DNA of 9,305 nucleotides from an uncultured Ruminococcus sp. (GTDB lineage: Bacteria > Bacillota > Clostridia > Oscillospirales > Acutalibacteraceae). The DNA is taken from NCBI GenBank assembly GCA_902773045.1, contig CACYDE010000157.1, positions 1 to 9,305 on the forward strand, given 5' to 3'. The position numbers and the translations under genes are program-made. Position 1 is the first letter of the stretch; the number at the start of each line of letters is the position of its first letter. The notes below the pieces were generated by a model. It was not told the DNA's origin. It was given only the letters and a program-made list of their open reading frames with translations, and did not search any database. Below, in pieces: positions 1 through 5,042 of the stretch.

Positions 1-287
1 AATTCAAAAAAGGTGCTTTTTTCGTGAACACTTCCCGGGGAGGAGTCGTCGATGAAAACGATCTTAAAGCTGCGGTCGAAAGCGGAAATCTCTCCGGCGC
101 AGCGCTCGATGTCATTGAGAGCGAACCGATGAAAAAAGACTCGCCGCTGCTCGGCGCAAAAAACATCACGATAACTCCTCACGTTGCGTGGGCGCCCACG
201 GAAACACGCAGCCGTCTGATCGGGGTGGTTTACGAAAAACTCAAAGCCTATCTTGACGGAAACCCGCAAAACGTCGTTTCTCTGTAA
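1..287 (+). CDS. D-2-hydroxyacid dehydrogenase (glycerate dehydrogenase/hydroxypyruvate reductase-like), 3' part only
   Basis: This is the C-terminal 94 residues of an NAD(P)-dependent D-2-hydroxyacid dehydrogenase; the first complete codon is at base 3 and the 5' part lies outside the window. The fragment enters in the Rossmann domain at KKGAFFVNTSRGG, where family members have KKGAxxINxARGG. It keeps all three catalytic residues: Arg in NTSRGG, Glu before Pro in DVIESEP, and His in TPHVAW. The His-Val-Ala-Trp form and the ending GNPQNVV resemble glycerate dehydrogenase/hydroxypyruvate reductase proteins, which interconvert hydroxypyruvate and D-glycerate in the cytosol. Substrate cannot be fixed from this fragment, and D-lactate or other 2-keto acids remain possible. 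The stop codon TAA is at 285-287. The internal GTG at 24 is not a start, because the conserved frame is open upstream of it to the window edge. The family assignment is firm; the exact substrate is a guess. Confidence 0.9.
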   Translation, partial: FKKGAFFVNTSRGGVVDENDLKAAVESGNLSGAALDVIESEPMKKDSPLLGAKNITITPHVAWAPTETRSRLIGVVYEKLKAYLDGNPQNVVSL

Positions 288-328
288 TTACACAATTATA
301 ACTCATATTCTTCAAAAGGTAACATTTC

Positions 329-362
329 ATTACAAACTGCAATATTTTTTTGTAATAATTTC
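329..362 (+). terminator. weak candidate terminator after the dehydrogenase gene
   Basis: ATTACAAA (329-336) pairs perfectly with TTTGTAAT (349-356) across a 12-nt loop. The stem is AT-only apart from one C-G pair and is followed by AATTTC rather than a clean T-run, so this is a weak candidate. No better hairpin was seen between the dehydrogenase stop and the glucokinase promoters. Confidence 0.25.
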
Positions 363-372
363 GCCGTCTTTG

Positions 373-401
373 TTTATGTTGCATAATAAAATATATATAA
401 T
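373..401 (+). promoter_or_regulatory. possible upstream sigma-A promoter for the glucokinase gene
   Basis: TTTATG (373-378) is followed after 17 nt by a perfect -10 TATAAT (396-401). The -35 is poor, matching only about half of TTGACA, and the area is very AT-rich, so chance is a real alternative. It would act as a second start upstream of the extended -10 promoter at 441. Confidence 0.3.
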
Positions 402-417
402 TTTTACGTTTGGTCAA

Positions 418-446
418 TGGGAATTTTTATCTTTTTATGGTATAAT
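418..446 (+). promoter_or_regulatory. extended -10 promoter of the glucokinase gene
   Basis: A perfect TATAAT (441-446) is preceded by TG one base upstream (438-439), giving the extended -10 form TGNTATAAT. The -35 position at 17-nt spacing reads TGGGAA (418-423), which is weak, as is usual where the extended -10 carries recognition. Transcription would start near 453, leaving a leader of about 28 nt before the ATG at 481. Confidence 0.6.
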
Positions 447-480
447 GTAGACAGTATTAAACCGAAAGAAGTTGATTACG

Positions 481-1440
481 ATGTACTATGTCGGAATAGA
501 TTTGGGCGGCACTAATATTGTTGCCGGCGTTGTTGACGAGAACTTCAAGATCCTTGCGAAAGCAGACTGTAAGACCGCTGTTCCTCGCCCCGAAAGCGAG
601 ATCTGCGATTCAATGGCTTCTGTTACTCTTCAGGCTCTCGCCAAAGCAGAAGTTTCACTTGATGACGTTGAGTGGGTAGGTATCGGAGTTCCCGGTGCTG
701 TTGATCCCGATACGGGTATTATAGAGTATTCCGCAAACTTCGGATTCCATAACTGGAAGATCGTTGAAATGATGGAAAAAAGACTCGGGAAAAAAGTTCT
801 CATCGAAAACGACGCGAACGCTGCGGCTTACGGTGAGTATCTCGCGGGCGCTGCAAAAGGCAGCACAAACGCTGTCGCTATTACGCTCGGAACAGGCGTA
901 GGCGGCGGAATAATCATTGATGGAAAAATTTACAGCGGTTCGAATAAGGCAGGCGCAGAACTTGGTCACATGGTTATTGTTCATAACGGAAGACACTGCA
1001 ACTGCGGCAGAAACGGATGTTGGGAGGCTTATGCATCTGCGACGGGTCTTATCAACCTGACTAAAGAAGCCATCGAAACCGAGAATCCTCTCCAGTCGTT
1101 CATGCTGAAATCCGTCAACGGCGACCTTAACAAGGTCAACGGAATTACGGCTTTCAACGCTATGCGTGAAGGAGATAAAGTCGGTACGGCTGTCGTCAAA
1201 GAATATATCGGCTACCTTGCAACGGGTATCGTTAATGTAATAAATATATTCCAACCTGACGTTCTTTGCATCGGCGGAGGTATCAGTAAAGAGGGAGACA
1301 ACCTCATTAATCCTCTCATGAAAATTATCGAAAAAGAGCGCTATACGAAGCATAACGACAAACAGACTCAGGTCTGCACAGCCAAGCTCGGAAATGACGC
1401 CGGCGTTATAGGCGCTGCTCTGCTGGGTAATCTCGTGTGA
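481..1440 (+). CDS. glk: ROK-family glucokinase
   Basis: This protein is predicted to phosphorylate glucose to glucose-6-phosphate with ATP in the cytosol, the entry step of glycolysis. It is 319 residues long, typical for ROK glucokinases. The ATP phosphate-binding loop DLGGTN is at residues 7-12. The sugar-binding and catalytic-base motif ENDAN is at 109-113, with Asp111 as the expected base. The glycine-rich LGTGVGGG follows near 136-143. The ROK zinc site is complete: His163 in ELGH plus Cys173, Cys175 and Cys180 in HCNCGRNGC. I chose the ATG at 481 because AAAGAAG (465-471) sits 9 nt upstream; the in-frame TTG at 472 directly abuts that site. There is no DNA-binding N-terminal domain, so it is a sugar kinase and not a ROK repressor. 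It appears monocistronic, with promoters at 373-446 and a terminator at 1474. Glucose specificity is inferred; mannose, fructose or N-acetyl sugars are possible. Confidence 0.92.
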   Translation: MYYVGIDLGGTNIVAGVVDENFKILAKADCKTAVPRPESEICDSMASVTLQALAKAEVSLDDVEWVGIGVPGAVDPDTGIIEYSANFGFHNWKIVEMMEKRLGKKVLIENDANAAAYGEYLAGAAKGSTNAVAITLGTGVGGGIIIDGKIYSGSNKAGAELGHMVIVHNGRHCNCGRNGCWEAYASATGLINLTKEAIETENPLQSFMLKSVNGDLNKVNGITAFNAMREGDKVGTAVVKEYIGYLATGIVNVINIFQPDVLCIGGGISKEGDNLINPLMKIIEKERYTKHNDKQTQVCTAKLGNDAGVIGAALLGNLV

Positions 1441-1473
1441 TGTTCACACATTGAAAATTTAATATTGCTTAAT

Positions 1474-1537
1474 ACACCTATGAAATGCACCACACAAAAA
1501 GGTTTTTGCCTTTTGTTTCATAGGTGTTATTATTTTA
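1474..1537 (+). terminator. rho-independent terminator of the glucokinase gene
   Basis: ACACCTATGAAA (1474-1485) pairs perfectly over 12 bp with TTTCATAGGTGT (1516-1527). The 30-nt loop contains a second stem, CAAAAAGG (1495-1502) with CCTTTTG (1509-1515), with one bulged A. A T-rich tract, TTATTATTTT, follows. The hairpin starts 33 nt after the stop codon. The T-tract is interrupted and the structure is bipartite, so an alternative role as a transcript 3'-end stabiliser is possible. Confidence 0.65.
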
Positions 1538-1577
1538 GGAAAAAATAATCATTCCTGTTTTTTACGTTTTCCATATA

Positions 1578-1621
1578 AATATGTCAACATACATAAAAAT
1601 ATTAAAACAACTTGACATATT
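1578..1621. promoter_or_regulatory. inverted repeat overlapping the prepilin -35, candidate operator
   Basis: AATATGTCAA (1578-1587) and TTGACATATT (1612-1621) are perfect 10-bp inverted copies separated by 24 nt. The right arm contains the -35 TTGACA of the prepilin promoter, and the left arm contains the same hexamer on the opposite strand. The geometry suits a regulator binding both arms, but a chance palindrome in AT-rich DNA cannot be excluded. Confidence 0.4.
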
Positions 1622-1640
1622 GCCCGTTATATAGTAAAAT
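1612..1640 (+). promoter_or_regulatory. sigma-A promoter of the prepilin gene
   Basis: A perfect -35 TTGACA (1612-1617) is followed after exactly 17 nt by TAAAAT (1635-1640), one mismatch from the -10 consensus. Transcription would start near 1647, giving a leader of about 82 nt before the ATG at 1729. It is the strongest-looking promoter in the window, which suggests that the prepilin can be made in quantity. Confidence 0.75.
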
Positions 1641-1686
1641 ATAGATGGTAGAATTTATCATCCGGATCAGTTGTATATTTATTTCT

Positions 1687-1713
1687 GAAGACGGAGTTTT
1701 CTGCTCTGTCTTT
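1687..1713 (+). other. hairpin in the 5' leader of the prepilin mRNA
   Basis: AAGACGGAG (1688-1696) pairs with CTCTGTCTT (1704-1712) with one G-U pair and a 7-nt loop; a further G-U closes the base. The stem ends one base before the AAAGGGGG ribosome binding site (1714-1721). Leaving the site single-stranded next to a stable stem would favour translation or mRNA stability, though this role is inferred. Confidence 0.4.
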
Positions 1714-1728
1714 AAAGGGGGATGTATT

Positions 1729-2154
1729 ATGACTTTAACAGAAAAGATTCGGAAAAAGAAATCGAAAAGCGGATTTACGCTTGTTGAATTGGTGATCGTG
1801 ATCGCGATACTCGCTATTCTTGCGTCAATCGCCATTCCGGTCATCACAACTTCAATGAACAGCGCTAAAATCTCGGTTCTTGATTCGGATCGTGCGACCG
1901 TTGAAATGCTGCTGAAAGAAGCCATCAACACATCAAAGGTGGGTTTGGCGGTGCTCTACAACAACAAAACAACATCAGCTGCGACAGTAAAGGACGTTTT
2001 GATAGCAAATCACATTGACCTCGATGTTATGGACGTTCATAAGATCGGCGGGATCGACTATGCCATCTATTGGGAAGGGACGGGAACCGTTCTGAAAGAG
2101 GGGACCTCGCTCACCGCATACAATATCGATACTCCGATCGCAAATCTAGGATAA
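1729..2154 (+). CDS. type IV prepilin / pseudopilin-like protein
   Basis: This 141-residue protein has a textbook type IV prepilin N-terminus. A short basic leader (residues 1-15, KIRKKKSKSG) is followed by the cleavage site G15/F16 and the helix FTLVELVIVIAILAILAS. Glu20 is the conserved mature Glu5. A prepilin peptidase would cut after Gly15 and methylate Phe16, leaving a mature protein of 126 residues. The rest (about 45-141) is a soluble domain without cysteines that I do not recognise. I chose the ATG at 1729 because AAAGGGGG (1714-1721) lies 7 nt upstream. The open frame continues 28 codons further upstream, but that part overlaps the leader and the promoter -10 region. No pilus ATPase, platform protein or peptidase gene is nearby, so assembly must rely on genes elsewhere. 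It has its own promoter and terminator. Pilus, ComG-type DNA uptake and secretion pseudopilins are all possible; pilin-like proteins in Ruminococcus albus have been linked to cellulose adhesion. Confidence 0.85.
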   Translation: MTLTEKIRKKKSKSGFTLVELVIVIAILAILASIAIPVITTSMNSAKISVLDSDRATVEMLLKEAINTSKVGLAVLYNNKTTSAATVKDVLIANHIDLDVMDVHKIGGIDYAIYWEGTGTVLKEGTSLTAYNIDTPIANLG

Positions 2155-2169
2155 AACGTATACAAAACC

Positions 2170-2216
2170 AACAGAGGTTCGGAAAAGATTTCCGAACCTC
2201 TGTTTTCCTGTTTTTT
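2170..2216 (+). terminator. strong terminator between convergent genes, probably bidirectional
   Basis: A perfect 16-bp stem (2170-2185 with 2189-2204) closes a 3-nt loop, AGA, and is followed by TTTTCCTGTTTTTT. It ends the prepilin transcript 15 nt after its stop codon. On the minus strand the same stem is followed by GGTTTTGTATACGTTTT, so it could also end the zinc-ribbon transcript. The plus-strand T-tract overlaps the stop codon of that opposing gene. Confidence 0.92.
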
Positions 2217-3126
2217 AAACTCTGAGATTATTGTTTGATTTATGCTTCTTATACGGAACCGAACCCGTAGTCTGATAATCTTTCCAAAGACGCTCCAGCT
2301 GGCTGACCGTCATGAGCATGAGAAGTCCTGAAATAAGCATACAAAGTCCGCCGAGGCTGAGATATAATATCAAATTCACCGCTGTGCTGATCGTTCCCAC
2401 AATGATATTTATCCACGCGCATTTATAATTAAGTTTAAACTGAACTCCTAAAGTACAGCCCAAAGCAACCGCGTCTTCAACCAGATAAACAGGACTTCTG
2501 CAGATAATCGCCGCTATCAGCATACACACAAGACAAATATACATCAATATAAGTCCGACGCAGTAAGCAGACCTCAGATCATGAAGAAAATGCAGCTGCA
2601 TGATATCGTTTTTTGCCAAACCTTTTTGGAGTATGGCTCTGTCTTGAAGGTAGATTATATTCGGCGTATTTCTTTCGGCGTAAGGATCACGCGTTGTGTC
2701 TCTCTCGACAAAAGCGTAGTATTCCCGATACTCCGAACCGGTATTTTTCGGAGCGGCGTTTTTCTTAAGGTTGACTTTTCCACTGCCGGAAGCTCCCGCA
2801 GTCTGCGGAATGTTTTCGTTGTTTTCTTCCGCAAATGAGACGTTATTTTTTCTCAGATTGACTTTTCCATGACCGACGCTGCGTGAATCAATACTTGCCT
2901 GTGTGAGAAAAAGTCCTTCTTCATCGGGTCTTTCACGAATTATATTTTCATTTTTCGGAAGTTTGTAGTCAAACCGCAGTTTATGAGTTTTTATCTCGGA
3001 CTGCTGTTCATGAGAAAGAATAATATTACCTTTGTCTCTGAGAACAAGCTTTCTGACATTTGAACCGCAAAACTCGCAGAATTCCGCATCGTCTCTGATC
3101 TCTTCTCTGCAAAATTCACATCTCAC
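2215..3126 (-). CDS. zinc-ribbon protein with C-terminal membrane segments, function unknown
   Basis: I do not recognise a named family for this 303-residue protein. The N-terminus is a zinc ribbon with two CxxC pairs (Cys3, Cys6, Cys17, Cys20) of the form CEFCREEIRDDAEFCEFCG. Residues about 25-185 are polar and probably disordered. They contain a duplicated motif, GHGKVNLRKN at 85-94 and GSGKVNLKKN at 114-123. The C-terminal third has hydrophobic segments at about 189-209, 214-230 (weaker), 236-256 and 258-274, ending in a basic tail, so three or four membrane passes are likely. The GTG at 3126 is preferred because GGGAGGGG (complement of 3133-3140) lies 6 nt upstream. The longer frame from a TTG at 3144 would place that site inside the gene. 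The GTG start puts the first zinc Cys at residue 3. It converges on the prepilin gene, but a functional link is not shown. Zinc-ribbon plus membrane proteins are common and mostly uncharacterised in Clostridia. Confidence 0.8.
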   Translation of the reverse strand: MRCEFCREEIRDDAEFCEFCGSNVRKLVLRDKGNIILSHEQQSEIKTHKLRFDYKLPKNENIIRERPDEEGLFLTQASIDSRSVGHGKVNLRKNNVSFAEENNENIPQTAGASGSGKVNLKKNAAPKNTGSEYREYYAFVERDTTRDPYAERNTPNIIYLQDRAILQKGLAKNDIMQLHFLHDLRSAYCVGLILMYICLVCMLIAAIICRSPVYLVEDAVALGCTLGVQFKLNYKCAWINIIVGTISTAVNLILYLSLGGLCMLISGLLMLMTVSQLERLWKDYQTTGSVPYKKHKSNNNLRV

Positions 3127-3158
3127 TCTTGACCCCTCCCACAACTTAAAGACTGTTC

Positions 3159-3207
3159 AGTATCTTGACGCGGGCGGATTTGCCGAAAAATGATTGTGAG
3201 AGATACT
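3159..3207. repeat. short inverted repeat upstream of the zinc-ribbon gene
   Basis: AGTATCT (3159-3165) and AGATACT (3201-3207) are 7-bp inverted copies 35 nt apart, in the presumed promoter region of the minus-strand zinc-ribbon gene. I could not find a convincing -35/-10 pair for that gene in 3145-3260. The repeat may be an operator or chance. Confidence 0.2.
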
Positions 3208-3260
3208 AAACAAGCTCTTGGATTTATTCTGTTAAAGCTATTCCGGCTTCTCTTAAATTA

Positions 3261-3527
3261 ACTCGTTGTGCTATTAAAAATGCACCTTATTTTTTCTTTG
3301 ACCGGCAAATCGCTATGCTCTTGCCTTTGTTCTTGGACCGGGAAAGTTATATTTGTTTATGATTTATTATTATTTTTTCTCTTATCTTAGTTAGTCTGAT
3401 TTCGCTGAGGGCAGTTTATTTTCTACGCTGATTCACTGCGTCAGCGACCAAAGGCTCTGCCTTTGGAAACCGCCAACTTTTGAAAAAGTTGGATCAAAAC
3501 TTTAATATTTTTTATAGCACAACGAGT
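3261..3527. mobile_element. MITE-like element, 267 bp, with terminal inverted repeats and candidate target duplication
   Basis: The ends are inverted copies. The left arm from 3261 reads ACTCGTTGTGCTAT, then one mismatch, then AAAAAT (to 3281). The right arm (3507-3527) is its complement. The element is flanked directly on both sides by TAAATTA (3254-3260 and 3528-3534), a candidate 7-bp target duplication. That target is palindromic except for its central base, so only that base separates a true direct duplication from an extended inverted repeat. There is no transposase or other plausible gene inside, and the right half holds three hairpins. These traits fit a non-autonomous element moved by a transposase encoded elsewhere. 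It sits just downstream of the folD terminator. I cannot assign a transposase family. Confidence 0.65.
3426..3492. repeat. run of three hairpins inside the MITE-like element
   Basis: Three palindromes follow one another. CGCTGA (3426-3431) pairs with TCAGCG (3441-3446). CCAAAGGC (3448-3455) pairs with GCCTTTGG (3459-3466) around TCT. CCAACTTTT (3473-3481) pairs with AAAAGTTGG (3484-3492). As RNA, or as single-stranded DNA, this would be a compact three-stem structure on either strand. Confidence 0.7.
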
Positions 3528-3535
3528 TAAATTAT

Positions 3536-3569
3536 AAAAATACACAACCGAGTCCGATTGTGTATTTTT
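3536..3569 (-). terminator. terminator of folD
   Basis: AAAAATACACAA (3536-3547) pairs perfectly over 12 bp with TTGTGTATTTTT (3558-3569) around a 10-nt loop. Read on the minus strand, the stem follows the folD stop by 14 nt and ends in TTTTTATAATTT. The A-rich left and T-rich right arms also allow termination of plus-strand transcription. Confidence 0.75.
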
Positions 3570-3583
3570 TCTTATTAAAGCAA

Positions 3584-4459
3584 TTATTTCTTTGGCGGTC
3601 TTTTTGCAGCAACTGCGGAATTCAGCTTAGCAGCCGTTAAAGTGTTCTTCATAAGCATTGCGATCGTCATAGGACCTACGCCGCCCGGAACGGGTGTGAT
3701 GTAGCCTGCTTTCGGCTCAACGCTCTCAAAATCAACGTCTCCGCAAAGCTTTCCGTCTTCATCGTTGTTCATTCCGACATCAATGACAACTGCGCCCTCT
3801 TTGACCATATCCGCCGTAACAAAATGAGCTTTTCCGACTGCGGAAATAAGTATATCCGCTTTTGAAGTGATCTCGGAAAGGTTCTCGGTCTTGCTGTGGC
3901 AGACAGTCACCGTGCCGTTTTCATGGAGAAGCATCATAGCCATCGGTTTTCCGACAATGTTGCTTCTTCCGATCACTACGCAGTTCTTTCCGCTGATCTC
4001 AACTCCCGTCGACTTGATAAGTTCCATAACCCCAGCAGGCGTGCAGGGAAGGAATCTGTATTCGCCTATCATCACCCTGCCGACATTGAACGGGCTGAAA
4101 GCGTCAACATCTTTTTTCGGTGAGATCGCACCGATAATGGTTTTTTCGTTGAGATGCTTCGGAAGCGGAAGCTGAACGAGGATTCCGTCAATATCGAACC
4201 TCTTGTTTAATGTATCTATAAGATCAAGAAGTTCCTTCTGGGAAGTCTTTTCGGGAAGAGCAAATTCCTCGGAATAGAAACCGACTTCCTCGCATGCGCG
4301 CTTCTTATTTCTCACATAAATTTTGGAAGCGGGATCGTCGCCTACGATAATAACAGCAAGTCCCGGTGTAACGCCATACTCGGCAAGTTTTTCGGATTCT
4401 TTCGCAACCTCGGCTTTGACCTGAGCGGCAATTTCTTTTCCGTTTATAAGATTAGCCAT
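3584..4459 (-). CDS. folD: bifunctional methylenetetrahydrofolate dehydrogenase / methenyltetrahydrofolate cyclohydrolase
   Basis: FolD interconverts 5,10-methylene-, 5,10-methenyl- and 10-formyl-tetrahydrofolate in the cytosol using NADP(H), supplying one-carbon units for purine and other synthesis. The 291-residue product carries the family signatures. Tyr48 and the catalytic Lys52 lie in KIYVRNKKRACEEVG. Gln96 lies in DGILVQLPLP, and Asp119 in KKDVDAF. The nucleotide-binding GRSNIVGKPMAMLL-type motif spans about 164-178 and the C-terminal PVPGGVGPMTIAML signature about 257-269. These match the E. coli active-site set of Tyr50, Lys54, Gln98 and Asp121. The ATG at 4459 is preceded by AAAGGAGA (complement of 4466-4473) with a 6-nt gap, and the length fits the family with a short basic tail (KRPPKK). 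It has its own promoter (4553-4581) and terminator (3536-3569), so it is a single-gene unit. In acetogens and many Clostridia it also belongs to the methyl branch of carbon metabolism; that role is not shown here. Confidence 0.97.
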   Translation of the reverse strand: MANLINGKEIAAQVKAEVAKESEKLAEYGVTPGLAVIIVGDDPASKIYVRNKKRACEEVGFYSEEFALPEKTSQKELLDLIDTLNKRFDIDGILVQLPLPKHLNEKTIIGAISPKKDVDAFSPFNVGRVMIGEYRFLPCTPAGVMELIKSTGVEISGKNCVVIGRSNIVGKPMAMMLLHENGTVTVCHSKTENLSEITSKADILISAVGKAHFVTADMVKEGAVVIDVGMNNDEDGKLCGDVDFESVEPKAGYITPVPGGVGPMTIAMLMKNTLTAAKLNSAVAAKRPPKK

Positions 4460-4552
4460 TTTAAATCTCCTTTACAAACCGCACGATACTGCTTTATATC
4501 TTTGATATCGGCGTATAATCTTGTTACTTGAAAACATAAATCATCATTATCA

Positions 4553-4581
4553 ATTGTACACTGAAATTCAATTTTTTTCAA
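4553..4581 (-). promoter_or_regulatory. sigma-A promoter of folD
   Basis: On the minus strand, TTGAAA (complement of 4576-4581) is followed after exactly 17 nt by TACAAT (complement of 4553-4558), one mismatch from TATAAT. The start point would be near 4546, giving a leader of about 87 nt. I found no riboswitch-like fold in that leader. Confidence 0.65.
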
Positions 4582-4678
4582 TAGATTTTCCGCATTTTAT
4601 CTTAAAACTCTAAAAAAAATATAGTCATCGGTCTATGCTCCGAACTAAAATTCAGCAAATTTGGAAATTGCACAAAGA

Positions 4679-4725
4679 ACTCCCCGATCGGCGGATCGAG
4701 ATCCGTCTGACGGGGAGTCCTTTTA
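4679..4725 (+). terminator. GC-rich plus-strand terminator with no gene in front of it
   Basis: ACTCCCCG (4679-4686) pairs with CGGGGAGT (4711-4718). Inside, CGGAT (4692-4696) pairs with ATCCG (4701-4705) around CGAG. The stem is followed by CCTTTTATC, the usual layout of an intrinsic terminator on the plus strand. No plus-strand coding region lies between 2154 and this point. On the minus strand no T-run follows, so it does not suit secA. Confidence 0.55.
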
Positions 4726-4739
4726 TCATCTGATCTGTC

Positions 4740-4996
4740 AAACATTATTGATTAATCAAAATTACAATAAACGCAGAGTCTATCGTGGGTCGTCGATGTA
4801 AAGAATAGTTTTCGCTGTCGAAAACGAGATCGTTCTTCGATCAAAGCTATTGTAGCCACCCATAGCCCCAGACCTCATTTCCTTAAGTTGATGACATTGC
4901 CCCTTTCCCTCAAGGAAAAGGGGGCTATCGGGGCTATCACCCAAACACCATTCATCCGGTTACCGGAACTCTGTTTAAAATCCTAAAAACACAGTT
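4740..4996. repeat. gene-free stretch packed with palindromes and short repeats, candidate dispersed repeat
   Basis: No gene was found in 4726-5042, but the stretch is highly structured. It has a 12-bp palindrome TTGATTAATCAA (4748-4759). A hairpin pairs GTTTTCG with CGAAAAC (4808-4814/4819-4825), and another pairs GATCG with CGATC (4828-4832/4838-4842). An 11-position stem with one mismatch joins 4900-4910 to 4913-4923. GGGGCTATC occurs twice in tandem (4921-4938), with the inverted copy ATAGCCCC at 4862-4869. Further on come the near-palindrome TCCGGT-T-ACCGGA (4955-4967) and a 10-position imperfect stem (4967-4976/4987-4996). Such composition is typical of interspersed intergenic repeats in Clostridia. 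I found no convincing terminal repeats, so its boundaries are uncertain. Confidence 0.45.
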
Positions 4997-5042
4997 TTGA
5001 TAAGAACAAATGGGTAATTATTATGTGGGAAGTTTGATTTAA

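Noticed and set aside
253..450. Plus-strand 65-codon open frame in the dehydrogenase-glucokinase gap
   Set aside because: It overlaps the dehydrogenase 3' end, has no ribosome binding site, runs through the promoter region and is composed of AT-rich codons.
472..480. TTG at 472 as glucokinase start
   Set aside because: It directly abuts the AAAGAAG ribosome binding site, leaving no spacing; the ATG at 481 has a 9-nt gap and gives the usual N-terminus.
655..1353. Long minus-strand open frame (232 codons) antisense to the glucokinase gene
   Set aside because: The plus-strand frame carries all ROK motifs; the antisense product shows no recognisable domain and mirrors the coding bias of the real gene.
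1559..1587. Divergent minus-strand promoter (TTGACA, 17 nt, TAAAAA) using the left arm of the inverted repeat
   Set aside because: It would fire into the glucokinase terminator with no gene to express; the -35 match is explained by the palindrome.
1645..1728. Upstream in-frame extension of the prepilin gene
   Set aside because: It begins within a few bases of the predicted transcription start and would bury the AAAGGGGG site; the ATG at 1729 gives a normal short prepilin leader.
3127..3144. TTG at 3144 as start of the zinc-ribbon gene
   Set aside because: The six extra codons include the GGGAGGGG ribosome binding site that properly serves the GTG at 3126.
4740..4996. CRISPR array or tRNA in the structured secA-folD gap
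   Set aside because: Repeats are irregular in size and spacing with no uniform spacers, and no cloverleaf or T-loop consensus was found.
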